Below, one piece after another: positions 52,618-64,000 of a stretch of DNA of 64,000 nucleotides; position 1 is the first letter of the stretch; every line of letters begins with the position of its first letter. The notes beneath the pieces are model-generated. The model made no database searches. It was not told the origin of the DNA and saw only the letters and a program-made list of their open reading frames with translations. This DNA is from Corbicula japonica (taxonomy: Eukaryota > Mollusca > Bivalvia > Venerida > Cyrenidae), in assembly GCA_038501625.1 (NCBI GenBank), contig JAZAYU010000005.1, positions 4,402,001-4,466,000 of the forward strand, in the 5' to 3' direction. Both the position numbers and the translations under genes were made by a program.

Positions 52618-53990
52618 AAAACATCACAATATGTGGGACAATTAATGATGTCACAATCTGTGGGACAATTAATGATGTCACAATCTAGGTGACAATTAAT
52701 GATGTCACAATCTGGGTGACAGTTATTGATGTCACAATCTGGGAGACAACAATTAAAGACATTAAAATCTGTTGGACAATAATGATGTCACCTGTGTGAC
52801 AATTAATGATGTCATGATCTGTGTGTAAATCAATTATATCATTTGTCACAAATAATGGTGTCACAATCTGTGGGACAATTAATGGTGTCACAATCTGTGG
52901 GACAATTAATGGTGACACAATCTGTGGGACAATTAATGGTGTCACAATCTTTGGGACAATTAATGGTGTCGCAATCTGTGGGACAATTAATGGTGTCACA
53001 ACCTGTGGGACAATTAATGGTGCCGCAATCTGTGAGGCAATTAATGGTGTCACAACCTGTGGGACAATTAATGGTGTCACAACCTGTGGGACAATTAATA
53101 TTCACAATCTGCGGGACAATTAATGGTGGCACAATCTGCGGGACAATTAATGGTGGCACAATCTGCGGGACAATTAATGGTGTCACAATCTGCGGGACAA
53201 TTAATGGTGGCACAATCTGCGGGACAATTAATGGTGTCACAATCTGCGGGACAATTACTGGTGTCACAATCTGTGGGACAATTAATGATGGCACAATGTG
53301 TGGGACAATTAATGATGGCACAATCTGCGGGACAATATTAATGATGTCACAATCTGCGGGACAATTAATGGTGTTACAATCTGCGGGACAATTATTGATG
53401 TCAGAATCTGTGGGACAATTAATGGTGGCACAATCTAGGTGACAATTAATGATGTCATCATCTGTGGGACAATTAATGATGTCACAATCTAGGTGACAAT
53501 TAATGATGTCACAATCTGACAATTAATGGTGGCACAATCTGCGGGACAATTAATGATGGCACAATCTGCGGGACAATTAATGGTGGCACAATCTGCGAGA
53601 CAATTATTGATGGCACAGTGTGTGGGACAATTAATGATGGCACAATCTGTGGGACAATTAATGGTGGCACAATCTGCGGGAAAATATTAATGATGTCACA
53701 ATCTGCGGGACAATTAATGGTGTCACAATCTGCGGGACAATTAATGATGTCACAATCTGTGGGACAATTAATGGTGTCTCAATCTGCGGGACAATTAATG
53801 ATGCCACAACCTGCGGCACAATTAATGATGTCACAATCTGTGGGACAATTAATGTCACAACCTGTGGCACAATTAATGATGTCAATATCTGTATGACAAT
53901 TAATGTCACAACCTGTGACACAATCAGTCGGTTGCATAATTAATGATGTCACAATGTGTGGCACAGTTAATGATGTCAAAATCTTTGGTA
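52618..53990. repeat. 27-bp minisatellite, about 50 copies
   Basis: The unit is ATGGTGTCACAATCTGTGGG then ACAATTA, with frequent ATGATG/ATGGTG and CTGTGG/CTGCGG variants and occasional one- to several-base indels. The length is a multiple of three and the unit lacks stops in several frames, so it makes open frames up to 227 codons on both strands. These are low-complexity artefacts, not genes. Confidence 0.97.
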
Positions 53991-53999
53991 TATGACATC

Positions 54000-55037
54000 C
54001 AATGTTTATGTGACATCAATATGATTGTGTCCCTTTTCATCATATTATGCAATCTGCAGCTTTTCCTAGGGAGAAATATCAAATTTCCTCCTAGAAACAC
54101 CTTGTTAATTCAGCTCCGTAAAAACAGCTCCCTCAAAAAAGAGGCCCAAATCCATACTCAGATTATGACCTTTGATCTGGGTCAGATAAGATAAGTGACA
54201 TAGTAACAACATGCTCTCTTCAGACCTTTATTAACCAAGTTTCCAAAATACCAACAAATTATCAAAAATACACACTTGGATCAAAACAAACTCCATGCAA
54301 ATCAAAATCATTATCTTGGTCGATTAAGTTTTGATGACAAAATCAACAATAATTTGAATATGCACATATGAGGCACGTCACTTGAAAAGGTGAACCGCTG
54401 ACATTAATTCTTAAAATGATGTCATCCACAACTAAAATCCAAAATATTGTTTAAGTTTTTAAACACTTAATTCAATAAAGCAGTACTTCCAGGCACCTAT
54501 GAAATTCATTAATAAATTTCATAAAAAAAAAACACAGCTACATTAAAACTGAACCTTTCAAAACTGTAATTATATCCACAACTTGTCCACAGACAAGTTT
54601 TCACATGACAAAGCTCATATATAAATGTAATAATTAAGAGTTTGTAAATGTGATAAAAAAAAACAACAAGGTACATAGGTAAACACTTAGCCAGCAGATG
54701 TGCATCAACATATGGCACAGTAATTAGTGATAACACTTATAATCTTTCCATTGAGCTATAGTGATACTCGAGCATGCCCGATTCTTGAGGTCTGCCAAGA
54801 GATTATGAATAAAACCCATATGGCTTGCTTTTCTTTAAATACTGTCCCGAGGTAGAATTCAGGATAACAACTTAACCTTTACTCCGTATGATATGGGTTT
54901 TCTGGCATGTGAGAATAGTGTAGATCCAGATCAGCTGGCACATTCATGCAATCTTTCAGGATCTACACCATTCGCTTCTTTGTCAAAAATGACTCGATTA
55001 ATAAAAAATGAAGAATGCAGATCCTGAATGCCACAAA
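54000..55037. other. Spacer after the minisatellite
   Basis: No gene seen. A fragment of the CACGGGAAAAGG MITE end lies near 54371-54430 (GGCACGTCACTTGAAAAGGT). A decayed hairpin of the GATCCAGATCAG family lies near 54920-54980. Confidence 0.5.
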
Positions 55038-55279
55038 TTAACCCATTCCTGTACAGACACACCTTTATTGCTCGGGCAAACAGTTTAGATCCAGATCAGC
55101 CGGCACATCCGTGCCGTCTGATCAGGATCTAAACTGTTCGCTTCTTGATTCATTAGGCTATTTCTGACCAAAATGCGACCAGTGCAGATCCTGATCAGAC
55201 GGCACGGATGTGCCGGCTGATCTGGATCTACACTGGTCGCACATGCGTAAAAATGCGTATCTATACAGGAAAGGGTTAA
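55038..55279. repeat. TTAA-flanked double-hairpin MITE, copy 1
   Basis: The ends are TTAACCCATTCCTGTACAGA and TATACAGGAAAGGGTTAA. Inside lie two consecutive palindromes: AACAGTTTAGATCCAGATCA with its return arm ending AAACTGTTCG, and GCGACCAGTGCAGATCCTGA with its return ending CACTGGTCGC. TTAA at both ends suggests a piggyBac-type target. Confidence 0.88.
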
Positions 55280-55737
55280 TTGGCTAATCAGGATCTACAC
55301 AGTTTGCCATGGTATTACAGCCATAACCCATGGAGTACAAGGTTAAAACATCTCAGCACATATACTGCCGATATATTTATACAATTATATGGTATTTCTG
55401 AACAAAGTGTTTCAAAAGTTCTGAATACTGTCCATAGGTAATATCATATAAAACCAAAGTCTCTACAAAGCAATTTTACAGCATTTTTTTCTAAGATATA
55501 AGCCTTAAATACCAAATATGAAAGCAAGATTAGAGTACATTCCTCATTTTCACAAAAGATTGTATAAAAAGTTATTAAAGAGATTCTGTCAAAAATATCA
55601 AAAATGTATATTTCCTATGATTAATCTATTTTTTAGAAATTACCAAAATAGTGATGTATGAAGTATACAACAAATATTCAACTTGTCAAACAAGCAATCA
55701 CATGTTACCATGGATATGGTTTTTATCCACGAATCAA

Positions 55738-55801
55738 ACTGTTGATCCAGATCAGACTGCATGTAATGTTCAGTCTGATCTGGATCGACAATGGTCACAT
55801 T
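55738..55801. repeat. Solo hairpin of the GATCCAGATCAG family
   Basis: CTGTTGATCCAGATCAGACT returns as AGTCTGATCTGGATCGACA. The outer TTAA ends are missing. Confidence 0.75.
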
Positions 55802-55923
55802 TGGAATATAAGCCACATCCATGGTGTAATTAATTGTGAATTAAACAACCTTTCAATAAAATGAAATAAGCACATTTCATACTTGCTAATAGGCCAGCTA
55901 TTGGTACTGATTCAGATGTACAT

Positions 55924-56132
55924 TTCACCCTTTCCTCCATAGATAACCTTTATTGTGTGGGCAAACAGTTTAGATCCAGATCAGCCGGCAGATGCAAGCT
56001 GTCTGATCTGGATCTAAACTGTTTGCTTTTTTATTTGTTAGGTTATTTTTTTTACTAACTTGCCACCAGAGCAGATCCTGATTAGACTGGTCGTACATGC
56101 GTAAACATGTGTATATATGGAGGAAGGGTTAA
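55924..56132. repeat. TTAA double-hairpin MITE, copy 2 (second hairpin decayed)
   Basis: It starts TTTCACCCTTTCCTCCATAG and ends ATGGAGGAAGGGTTAA. The first palindrome is intact (AACAGTTTAGATCCAGATCA and return). The second has lost most of one arm. Confidence 0.8.
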
Positions 56133-56371
56133 CCATCAACTCCATTAATATGGGTTTTATCGTGTGTGTGACTAATGGAGAAACAAATCAGCCTGAACTT
56201 CCGTGTCTTATGATATGAATCTACACTGGTCAATTCTTGGCCAGAAATAATTTTATGATTCTAACAGCGAACAGTGTTGATCCTTATCAGATGGAATGGG
56301 TGTTTCAGCAGAGATCTTCATAAAAGCCATATTCCATGAAGTAAAAGGTAAACGACTAATTACAAATATTG

Positions 56372-56613
56372 TTAACCCTTTCCTGGATATATACGCCTTT
56401 TTTTGCCTGTGCGACCAGTGTAGATCCAGATCAGACGGCACATCCGTGCCGTCTGATCAGGATCTGCACTGGTCGCATTTTGGTCAGAAATAACCTCATG
56501 AATCAAAAAGCGAACAGTTTAGATCCTGATCAGACGGCATGGATATGCCAGCTGATCTGGATCTAAACTGTTCGCCCTAGCAATAAAGGTGTATCTGTAC
56601 AGGAAAGGGTTAA
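56372..56613. repeat. TTAA double-hairpin MITE, copy 3, opposite orientation to copy 1
   Basis: The ends are TTAACCCTTTCCTGGATATA and TGTACAGGAAAGGGTTAA. The two palindromes occur in the reverse order to copy 1 (the CGACCAGTG hairpin first, then the CGAACAGTTTAG hairpin). Both copies are 242 bp. Confidence 0.9.
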
Positions 56614-58500
56614 TTTGGGAAACACAATGCTGATTCATTGATCTTTTTTTTCATGTTTTGAAAGGCAAGAACAATTACACTGTCTTAATACATATTATAA
56701 CGTAAATTTGATCTGATATCTAAAGTACCACACATTACATTATCCTGATATGACACAATGAAGGAATGCAATTCCTTTTAACAGCTAAATATTTCCTGCA
56801 AACAACTTAAGATTATGATTTTCACCATATGCAATAACAACAAGAAGATGCCGCAATGCGACGAAACCACAGGTTTTCTTCTTAAATTGTAAATGAATAG
56901 AAGTGAAAAGGGGGAGAAACAATGACAAAATAGTCAAAAGATGAACTTGTCCTTATAATTGCTACTGTGACGTCGTACAACATTTAAGTTTCAAAGCTCT
57001 ACCTTGAATGGTTACTGAGAAAAAGTGAACATTAAACAAAAACTTAATGAAATGTTGACGCGGACATGCCCAGAGATCATACCCCAATCTAATAACTAGT
57101 GTTTACCAAAAAGAAAACTGTTTAAAAATATGAAATTGTATAGTATACTGAATTATGCTCTGTATAATACTAATTATTGTAGATGAACTGGTCTTTGGAA
57201 AGCGTCATAACCGACCATAATAAAAAGTAACAGAAACAGCTGCCAATTTTGTTTTCATTAACAAAACATGTTATACAAGACCCATATGGATTATTGACTG
57301 CAACAACCTTTCAAAACAAACTTAACAACAAATTCACCAAATCACCCATCCAAAAATATTGTTACCTTAATGCAAAAACAGTATAAGCACTATAGAAATA
57401 AGAAGAAAATTTACTGTTATTTCACTAAGGTATGTGAATAAGATACTGGCTGAATGTTATAACACTGAGTTTGAAAACCAGTCGCCATTTCAGCCAATCA
57501 GATGCTTGAGATTTGAGACTGGTTTTCAAACTCAGTTTTAAAACCTTGGGCAACTTTTTTACACCAGACAGGCTTATAAACTTGGGGCAAGATCATGTGG
57601 TTGGTGATTATACTAGAACATTCATCCTTCTCCTGCATTAATTATTTTACTGGAATTGTCCTCCTTCGAATCAAAGCTCATTCCTTTTTTTTTGGGGGGG
57701 GAGGGGGGGGGGGGGGGTGTTGTACAGTACATAGCAATGAAAAGTGAACAATGTACTGTGATATCAATTAATTTCTCAGGGATGAAATTACATCCCCAAG
57801 ACAAAAGTGACCGTTTCGCATGGGAATAATTTTGCGTAGTTGTATTATGGTCATAAAATCTGACATTCTCTGGTTTGATTTTTCTATGGTATGATTTCAT
57901 ACACTTTCCCTAACATGAAATATCTGAAAGTTAAATCCCTGCGAAATATAGTGATATCCCTGTAGATCTGAATGCACAGTTTTACATAATAATCTAGTCT
58001 GTACACTGTTTGCAAAACAAGTATATTTTTCCTGGTGGTTTAACACATGGGATAATTGCTTCATATGATATTGTTCAAACCCCATGGGCACCCAGGTATC
58101 TTTATTGGGTTATTTCTGAGCATGAAAAGAGTAGTGTAGATCTAGATAAGACGGCAGGAATGTGCCATGCCTATTGTTCTAGGTCTATACTAGTCACCAA
58201 GAAGATAAAAACTTTATCCATGTTGTAAAGGGTTAATGGTTACGTTACACATATAAAGATGGGAGTCTTTTCAAATATTTAGTTGCCTTATTCTGAATCC
58301 AGTGTAGACCCCTATAGGTCAGAAAACCATGCAGTCTAACCATGGTCTACAGCATTTGCTATGCAGTCCTCAAATTTGATTCACGTCACCGGAAAATGTG
58401 TCATTGATGTTTTTTCTATATTTTCTCATGTAGCTATTTTTTGAAGGAACTATTATTAACCATCTTTTTTGCTTTAAAATGCTGAATTTGTTAAAAGTTT
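56614..58500. other. Spacer downstream of GCSH
   Basis: No gene seen. It contains a palindromic CAATCAGATGC element at 57466-57552, a G tract at 57693-57717 (mixed with A) and decayed GATCTAGATAAGACGGCA-type hairpins near 58130-58200. Confidence 0.5.
57466..57552. repeat. Palindromic MITE, CAATCAGATGC family (partial)
   Basis: GAGTTTGAAAACCAGTCGCC then CAGCCAATCAGATGCTTGAG and GGTTTTCAAACTCAGTTTTA. One arm is mostly deleted. Confidence 0.75.
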
Positions 58501-58512
58501 TACTAGTTTTTT

Positions 58513-58528
58513 TTTATTGCTTTTTATT
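58513..58528 (-). promoter_or_regulatory. Candidate polyadenylation signals of GCSH
   Basis: Two TTTATT words (AATAAA on the minus strand) at 58513-58518 and 58523-58528, about 290-300 bases past the stop codon. Confidence 0.4.
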
Positions 58529-58816
58529 TCTGCATAAAAATTATGATTTCATTAAAATTTTATTCGATTTTTTTTCTCATCAAAATGTATTAAAAAAGCC
58601 CTCTCAACATTTATATAATATTATTTTGCAAAATAATTTAACTTCCCAAAGACATCCCAAAGACACATTTTCAAAAAACAGGACATAGATACAATACCCC
58701 TTGAAACTGTTTATGGAACAACCTTAACAAACAGCAGGACAATTCCATTATACACATTCAGCGACTATAGAATAGATGCATAGATATTATCTGAAGAAGT
58801 CCTCTACAGTGAACCC

Positions 58817-58911
58817 TCATTCAATGTTCTTGATATATTCAGCGTAACCTTCTTCGCTCATGAGGTTGTCGAGCTCACTCGGCTGTGACAGGTTCAATCG
58901 GAACAACCAAC
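58817..58911 (-). CDS. GCSH: GCSH exon 5 (C-terminus)
   Basis: It encodes [20 protein letters not shown] then [14 protein letters not shown]. The acceptor TATGTTTTAAG joins in phase 1 to GAAGATG. Confidence 0.96.
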
Positions 58912-61900
58912 CTTAAAACATAACAAAACATATTTATTTTGCGCTTGTACAGTGAATTACATTATTGTCTTCGTGAAAACATTATTGTCACTGCTTTCAA
59001 ACTGTTGAAAATCATTTTTCTTTTCAGTGGGTTTTTTTCACATTAGTACCCTTATGCACATAGTATTCAGAATGAGAACATTTAGATTTTAATTTGGTTC
59101 AAGTTTGATTTTATGTCATGACCTAACGTAATGAACAAAAGTTTAAGGTGCAATTTCTTAACTTTATATTTAAATCTTGAAAATTATGCATTATAAGTAT
59201 CAAATGAACAGACATTTTTTTTTTTACTTAAGTTAATCATCAAATCTCACTAGTATTCTATAGATACATACCATTAAAACTTACTGGTATTGTTGTGGTA
59301 CTTACCATTAATTCACCAGTACTGACATCAAAGGTCACTAGTGCTGTACTGGTTTTTACCATCAAAGCTCACCATTACTGTGCTGGTACTTACCATTAAA
59401 GCTCACCAGTACTGTACTAATACTTATTATGAAAGCTCACATTCTCTGTACCTGTAAAATCCAACCATCACAGCTCACCGGTACTGTACTGCTCCATACG
59501 ATCAAATCTCTCTTCAGGGTTGGATGCAAGATTTTTAGAAAGGAAGGGATTTGTTTGGGGCATTCTTAGAGTGGTTACACAATAATTTCCAACTTTTTGG
59601 CTGAAATCTTCATGAAAATTGAACATTGCTGCTGAAACTGGGAATTTGAGCAAACCGGCTGATCCCTCTGCCCTTGTACTGTAATGGTACTTACCATCTT
59701 CATACGGACTCTCATTAATAAGTTTAGGATTTTCTACAACACTTTCATTAACTGAGGTCACTACTCCGGATACTGGACTGAAAATGTCACTGGCAGCTTT
59801 CACACTCTCGAGTACTCCAGCTTCACCTGTTGGCAATCAGAAAGTAATAATCATATACTGTACTAAGTAAACCATTCAATGACGTGTAAGTACTAATTTA
59901 TAGAAACAAATTTTCAAACAATTTGAAAAATACTGCAATTCAATCATACAAAATATAATTTCAACCACTAACAGGCTGACTAAACACTTGACTTTTGGAA
60001 TGTTGTGCACACATATACATCGGAAAAAATTAATCACTTCATGTAGGTTTTTTTTGCCAATTTCTGGACTGACTTCGATCAGATAAAGAGCATCTGACTC
60101 CTGTTAAAAAGCATTTTCATCAACATTTAATCTCCAATATCAGTTGGCTTTCATTTTCTCTAACATGCAAAGACATTTCAAACAAAATTTGTCTTTAAAT
60201 GTTTGAGAAAATGGCAGCTGAATGATATATTTAGCTTCTACACAAAACAGTTGTTTTGTAATTTCCAATCAGAATAGCCAATCTTGGTGCCTGATATTGC
60301 AAACTGGATATTACTTATGAAAGAATACCAAACTTTTGTGCCCATCATGGGAGTCATTAGAGTCTCTCCTCCCAGACCCCTACCTTCTCATCCCAAGCCC
60401 TTACCTTCTGCCTCTAATGATTGTCCCACCTCAGGAAGCTGTATGTACACCACATCTCCTAGTTTATCCTGCAACAATAACATTGTACTTTTACTTTAAA
60501 CCAACTTAGTTCTTATCTTGTCATGCAAGAGAAATGCAGAAAAATAGTCAAAATTTGCAAGAAATACATAATTATTGTTTCACTGCCTTCTTAATAAATA
60601 ATAAATTTATTTTAATACTGGTAAATAAATGAAGTTACCAGTAAATGAATATTAAAGGGAGTGAAGATAAAAAAATGCTTTGTATGACACAGTTCTGACG
60701 ATAACCCTATTAAAATTGATGATCTACAAGAAAACCCTGCCCACAAATACCATGTTACAAAGTTATTATTTTACTCCATATATATGTGTTTTGACGTATG
60801 TGTGACCTGTCTAGATCGAAATTTGCCAGAACATGGTTCTGCACTGCAGGGCTATCACTAGAGGGAGACTTGGGAGAAGTGATCTCCCATAAGTGACCAG
60901 ACTTCTCCCTTTTTGAGCTATGGGAGAAGTCATTTTGTATAGACTATATAGGGAAAGAATGCTGTTGACTGCAAACTTCTCCATTATTCAGTAAAATTAT
61001 GAAAAACTTCTGCCTGATTTGCAAGACTAGTGAGAGCCCTGGCACTGGTTGCCATTTGTTCAGAATAAACTTAATGTATCTAAAAGCGAACAGTTCACAT
61101 CCTTATCAGACAGCACAGATGTGCCAGCTAATCTGGATTTACACTGTTCACCCAACCATTTAACCTGTACCTATGGAGCAAATGGATATACCTGAGCATA
61201 ATCTGTGATCCCTACTGTGCCTTCACTGCTTCCCTCTCGAATATCCACATACTCGTGCTTCTCTGTAAAATACTTTTCTGCAATGTGTAATTACCTAATC
61301 AATGAAAACAGTCTTGGTGAAGACCTCTTGTGACATAAAAAAAAAAAATAATAATCTCTTTATTAAAGTATGAAGTTTTATACCTATTAAATAGACATAA
61401 ACTTCTATACAATAAGGTCTTCTACATATAAATTAATAATAATTGAAAATTACAGAAATATATCCGTACAATTCCCATCATTCATTCAACAGGTATTTAC
61501 TATAATTATGCTTGAAAATGTTATATTTTTAGAAGAATTTTCATAAGGTGAAATTGAATAAAATTTAAATAATATAATAACATGGTTTGCCTATATGGTA
61601 TTTAGCCTAAGTTAACCCTTTCCTCCATACATACGCATTTTTACGCATGTGCGACCAGTGTAGATCCAGATCAGCCAGCACATCCCTGCCGTCTGATCAG
61701 TATCTGCACTGGTCACATTTTGGTCAGAAATAACCTAACTAATCAAGAAGCGAACAGTGCAGATCCTGATCAGACGGCATGGATCTACAATGTTCGCCCA
61801 CCCAATAGAGGTGTGTCTATGGAGGAAAGGATTAATAATTTAAAACAATATGAATTAAAGGAGTGTGGGATCTGCACTTTTTTCTCTGGGTTATTCAGAA

Positions 61901-62614
61901 ATAACAGTCAGAACCTAAAAACGAACCGTGTTAATCCAGATAAGATGGCATGGATGTTACACGTGATCTGACTGGGCTCAAGTGTGATCAAAGGCTCATG
62001 TCATCAACCTTGCACAAAATCAGTATTAGTTCCAAACAGACACTATGACTGTGGTGATATATCTCTGGCTTATATGACCAAAACTAAATAAATTTTATGT
62101 GTCTCTAGCTTGGTGTTCTATGCTGAAATGTCAAGATATTAAGGGCTTGACCCCAAGAGTAAATTCAGTATTTGATTAAATGATGTTGTAGAAGACTACT
62201 TAACATAATGTCACTGATAAAACATTTCTGGTCTGAACCAGATTTTCTGTCAAAATTGATATGAACACTGGCAGTGTCAAGCAAACAAATTCAAATGCTA
62301 GTAAGATGCACTTGTTTTCAAACGAACTTAATTGTCATACTTTTAAGTATACGGGGACTGTAAATAAAAACAACTTTGGTGCAAAAAGGTCACCCAAATT
62401 TTTCCACCAACTTTTTCAGACAGCGTCCTTCAACAAATTATGGTGAATTGTTGTAGAAAAGCAATGTGTCACTTTAAATAATCTTACGCAAAATGGCTGG
62501 GGTTGAGTGTAAGTTCCTTCTTGGTTTCCGTATAGCATGCAGCACGGTTCCTCTGTGCACAGCAAAGCGCAAAACTTTGCATGTTGCGAGCTTTCGAAGC
62601 ACACAAGTTGCCAT
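58817..62614 (-). CDS. GCSH: Glycine cleavage system H protein, mitochondrial, 5 exons
   Basis: This is the lipoyl carrier that shuttles the aminomethyl group between the P, T and L proteins in the mitochondrial matrix. Exons on the minus strand: 62488-62614, 61192-61277, 60405-60468, 59695-59826 and 58817-58911. All phases agree; the CDS is 504 nt, 167 aa, close to the human 173-residue precursor. Residues 1-43 form a basic mitochondrial presequence with no acidic residue ([20 protein letters not shown]...). Then come [32 protein letters not shown], and the lipoylation motif ESVKAASD with Lys102. The end is [25 protein letters not shown]. Start is the first ATG, supported by the presequence. 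Confidence 0.97.
59695..59826 (-). CDS. GCSH: GCSH exon 4 (lipoyl lysine)
   Basis: It encodes [20 protein letters not shown] then [20 protein letters not shown] and PYED. K102 in ESVKAAS is the lipoate attachment site. Acceptor CCAACAG, donor GATG|GTAAGT, phase 1. Confidence 0.97.
60405..61277 (-). CDS. GCSH: GCSH exons 2 and 3
   Basis: Exon 2 (61192-61277) encodes [28 protein letters not shown]. Exon 3 (60405-60468) encodes [21 protein letters not shown]. The donors are CAG|GTATAT and GAAG|GTAAGG. The intron between them contains a degraded hairpin element at 61083-61160. Confidence 0.95.
61612..61835. repeat. TTAA double-hairpin MITE, copy 4
   Basis: It starts TTAACCCTTTCCTCCATACA and ends ATGGAGGAAAGGATTAA, with the CGACCAGTG hairpin complete and the CGAACAGTG hairpin shortened. 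It has the same orientation as the 56372-56613 copy and lies in GCSH intron 1. Confidence 0.85.
62488..62614 (-). CDS. GCSH: GCSH exon 1 (mitochondrial presequence)
   Basis: It encodes [20 protein letters not shown] then [22 protein letters not shown], rich in Arg, Lys and Leu without acidic residues. Cleavage is probably near RRNLHSTPA. Donor TTGC|GTAAGA, phase 1. Confidence 0.93.
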
Positions 62615-64000
62615 CCCTGTTGTTTGAAAGTCAGCCAAAGAGAATAAAACACCGCAACGATTAGAATATTACTTTCGGTATCTCTAGACCCCAGTCGTAT
62701 CACGCTTCGGTATCACTAGACTGTAACACAGTTATGGAAAAAAAGTTTCGTATTTCTGCATCGTGTGCTATTAAATGGTTGTAGTTCGCCTGTAAAATTG
62801 CATAAGGTGTAATCTGATTACTATAGAATGAATAGATGATAATATTTCTCGCGACGACACGATCCTCAACATTTTCTTGTGTCAAAAGTTTATATTTATG
62901 TCAAAGATGTCTGGTCCCAAGGTTATAAAGCTGAGATTGGAAACCAGTCTCAAATCTCAAGCATCTGATTGGCTGAAATGGCGACCAGTCGCCATTTCAG
63001 CCAATCAGATGCTTTAGATTTGAGACTGGTTTTCATGCTCAGTTTTATAACCTTGGACACTGGTCGCTAGAAATATATATGGTGAGCATCGCGGTAAATG
63101 TAGTCCTTGGAAAGTTAATATCAATCATTAAAACTCAAATGAATAGACGACATTGCTTATTATGCATTTAGCGGTAAAATACCATTCGTTAATATTAAAT
63201 CAAAGTACTGAAAGTACAGAAAACCAGCGAAGCGATTTTGCTTATTGAGAATAACCAGTGCCATGATTCTCACACATGTATCCATTTACGAAAAAAGAAA
63301 AAGAACTTGGTTTACTGTTGTCGATTGTGTTCTGAATTAGGGACAGCGCAGTGAAGCAGTCAAGTATTCTTTTAGCGATACTAACGTGGCACGAGCCAAC
63401 TTTAACACGTAACAGGAAACTTGGACTACTTTGCTTGCTCTGATTACTCTGAAATGCGTAAATCGCCGGTTGCCAGTGCCTCGTTTTGGTTTGATACCGG
63501 TTTCAGAATTGTGATTAGTAAAACCAGCTTCGCTGGTTAAAAATGAAACAAGTCGCTAAGTTATTATGAGTTAACAATCGGATAATTATGAATTAATTCC
63601 TAATACAATGACAACTAAAACGTGAAAAAAATCAGCGAACACACCTTTTTCTGTCACGTGCCCCCTTGTAGATAAGATTGGCGTTAAAGTTATTCGTAAG
63701 GAAAATCGGGCAATGTGACAATGCACCAAGCTGTGTAATCTCCGAAATTCAAAAAAATGAGTATATCATTGTAATTATTTTCCGAACGCGCTTTATTTGT
63801 GCACGGCGGACGCAATACTCGTTTAAATACTTTCAACAGTGATTGAGGGTTTCGAATATTACCAATAAAACACTATTCGAGTAAAAGAAACCATAAAAAA
63901 TGTAATTTCATAACATTGTGTTTCTATACTCGTAGATTAGGTAGTATACTGTTGCCGAGTCACTTTTCTGTTTATCCCATCAGTATTTAAAAACACGTGT
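62615..64000. other. Spacer upstream of GCSH
   Basis: No further gene seen and no clear TATA box. It holds the palindromic element at 62913-63060, a fragment (GACGACATTGCTTATTATGC) of the CACGGGAAAAGG MITE interior near 63147, and the pair AACCAGCGAAGCGATT / AACCAGCTTCGCTGGTT near 63223 and 63522. Confidence 0.5.
62913..63060. repeat. Palindromic MITE, CAATCAGATGC family, most complete copy
   Basis: This is a near-perfect palindrome of about 145 bp. The arm CCAAGGTTATAAAGCTGAGA, GGAAACCAGTCTCAAATCTC, AAGCATCTGATTGGCTGAAA turns at GGCGACCAGTCGCC and returns to AGTTTTATAACCTTGG. Confidence 0.9.

Noticed and set aside
52685..53896. Open frames of up to 227 codons on both strands
   Set aside because: They are translations of the 27-bp minisatellite; overlapping frames on both strands are equally open and low-complexity.
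63500..64000. Possible upstream gene at the right edge
   Set aside because: No open frame with splice support or homology was seen; it is A+T-rich spacer.

Overview
The window is eukaryotic nuclear DNA from an animal, most likely a bivalve or other marine mollusc. Genes are split by GT-AG introns, the DNA is A+T-rich, and spacers and introns are packed with tRNA-derived SINEs, short inverted-repeat elements, minisatellites and microsatellites. The mollusc call is an inference from the repeat style and from an intronless peptide-type GPCR; no species is claimed. Gene models were built by hand from frame continuity, splice consensus and remembered vertebrate homologues; no alignment was run.

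Layout. (1) 320-394, minus: an isolated first coding exon that closely matches exon 1 of the gene to its right. It appears to be the start of a second, tandem paralogue running off the left edge. (2) 8603-38715, minus: a 20-exon gene for a cyclic nucleotide-gated channel beta subunit (CNGB type, about 1,378 aa), with S1-S6, pore, C-linker and cyclic-nucleotide-binding domain, and long disordered tails. A possible alternative N-terminal exon lies at 30568-30739. (3) 45268-46401, plus: an intronless rhodopsin-class GPCR. (4) 48102-51300, minus: a five-exon hydroxylysine kinase-like gene (HYKK/AGPHD1 family, 344 aa). (5) 58817-62614, minus: a five-exon gene for mitochondrial glycine cleavage system H protein (GCSH, 167 aa). 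No functional RNA gene, CRISPR array or autonomous transposon ORF was found.

The most interesting signals concern the channel locus. There is a tandem paralogue start. Both copies share a block about 4 kb upstream in which an RFX X-box-like motif coincides with a possible five-codon first exon (MATIQ) ending in a phase-0 donor. Other points are an alternative N-terminal exon in the right splice phase, a GC-AG intron, degenerate tandem copies of the 3' end of the exon before the pore (one unit split by a MITE), an RRGS array that looks like a kinase target, a C-terminal PDZ ligand, and a MITE inside the predicted 3' UTR starting 13 bases from the stop codon.

The channel and the GPCR suggest sensory or neural signalling. 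The HYKK-like and GCSH genes are metabolic neighbours with no evident functional link. The HYKK-GCSH spacer holds a 27-bp minisatellite of about 1.4 kb and a cluster of TTAA-flanked double-hairpin elements.
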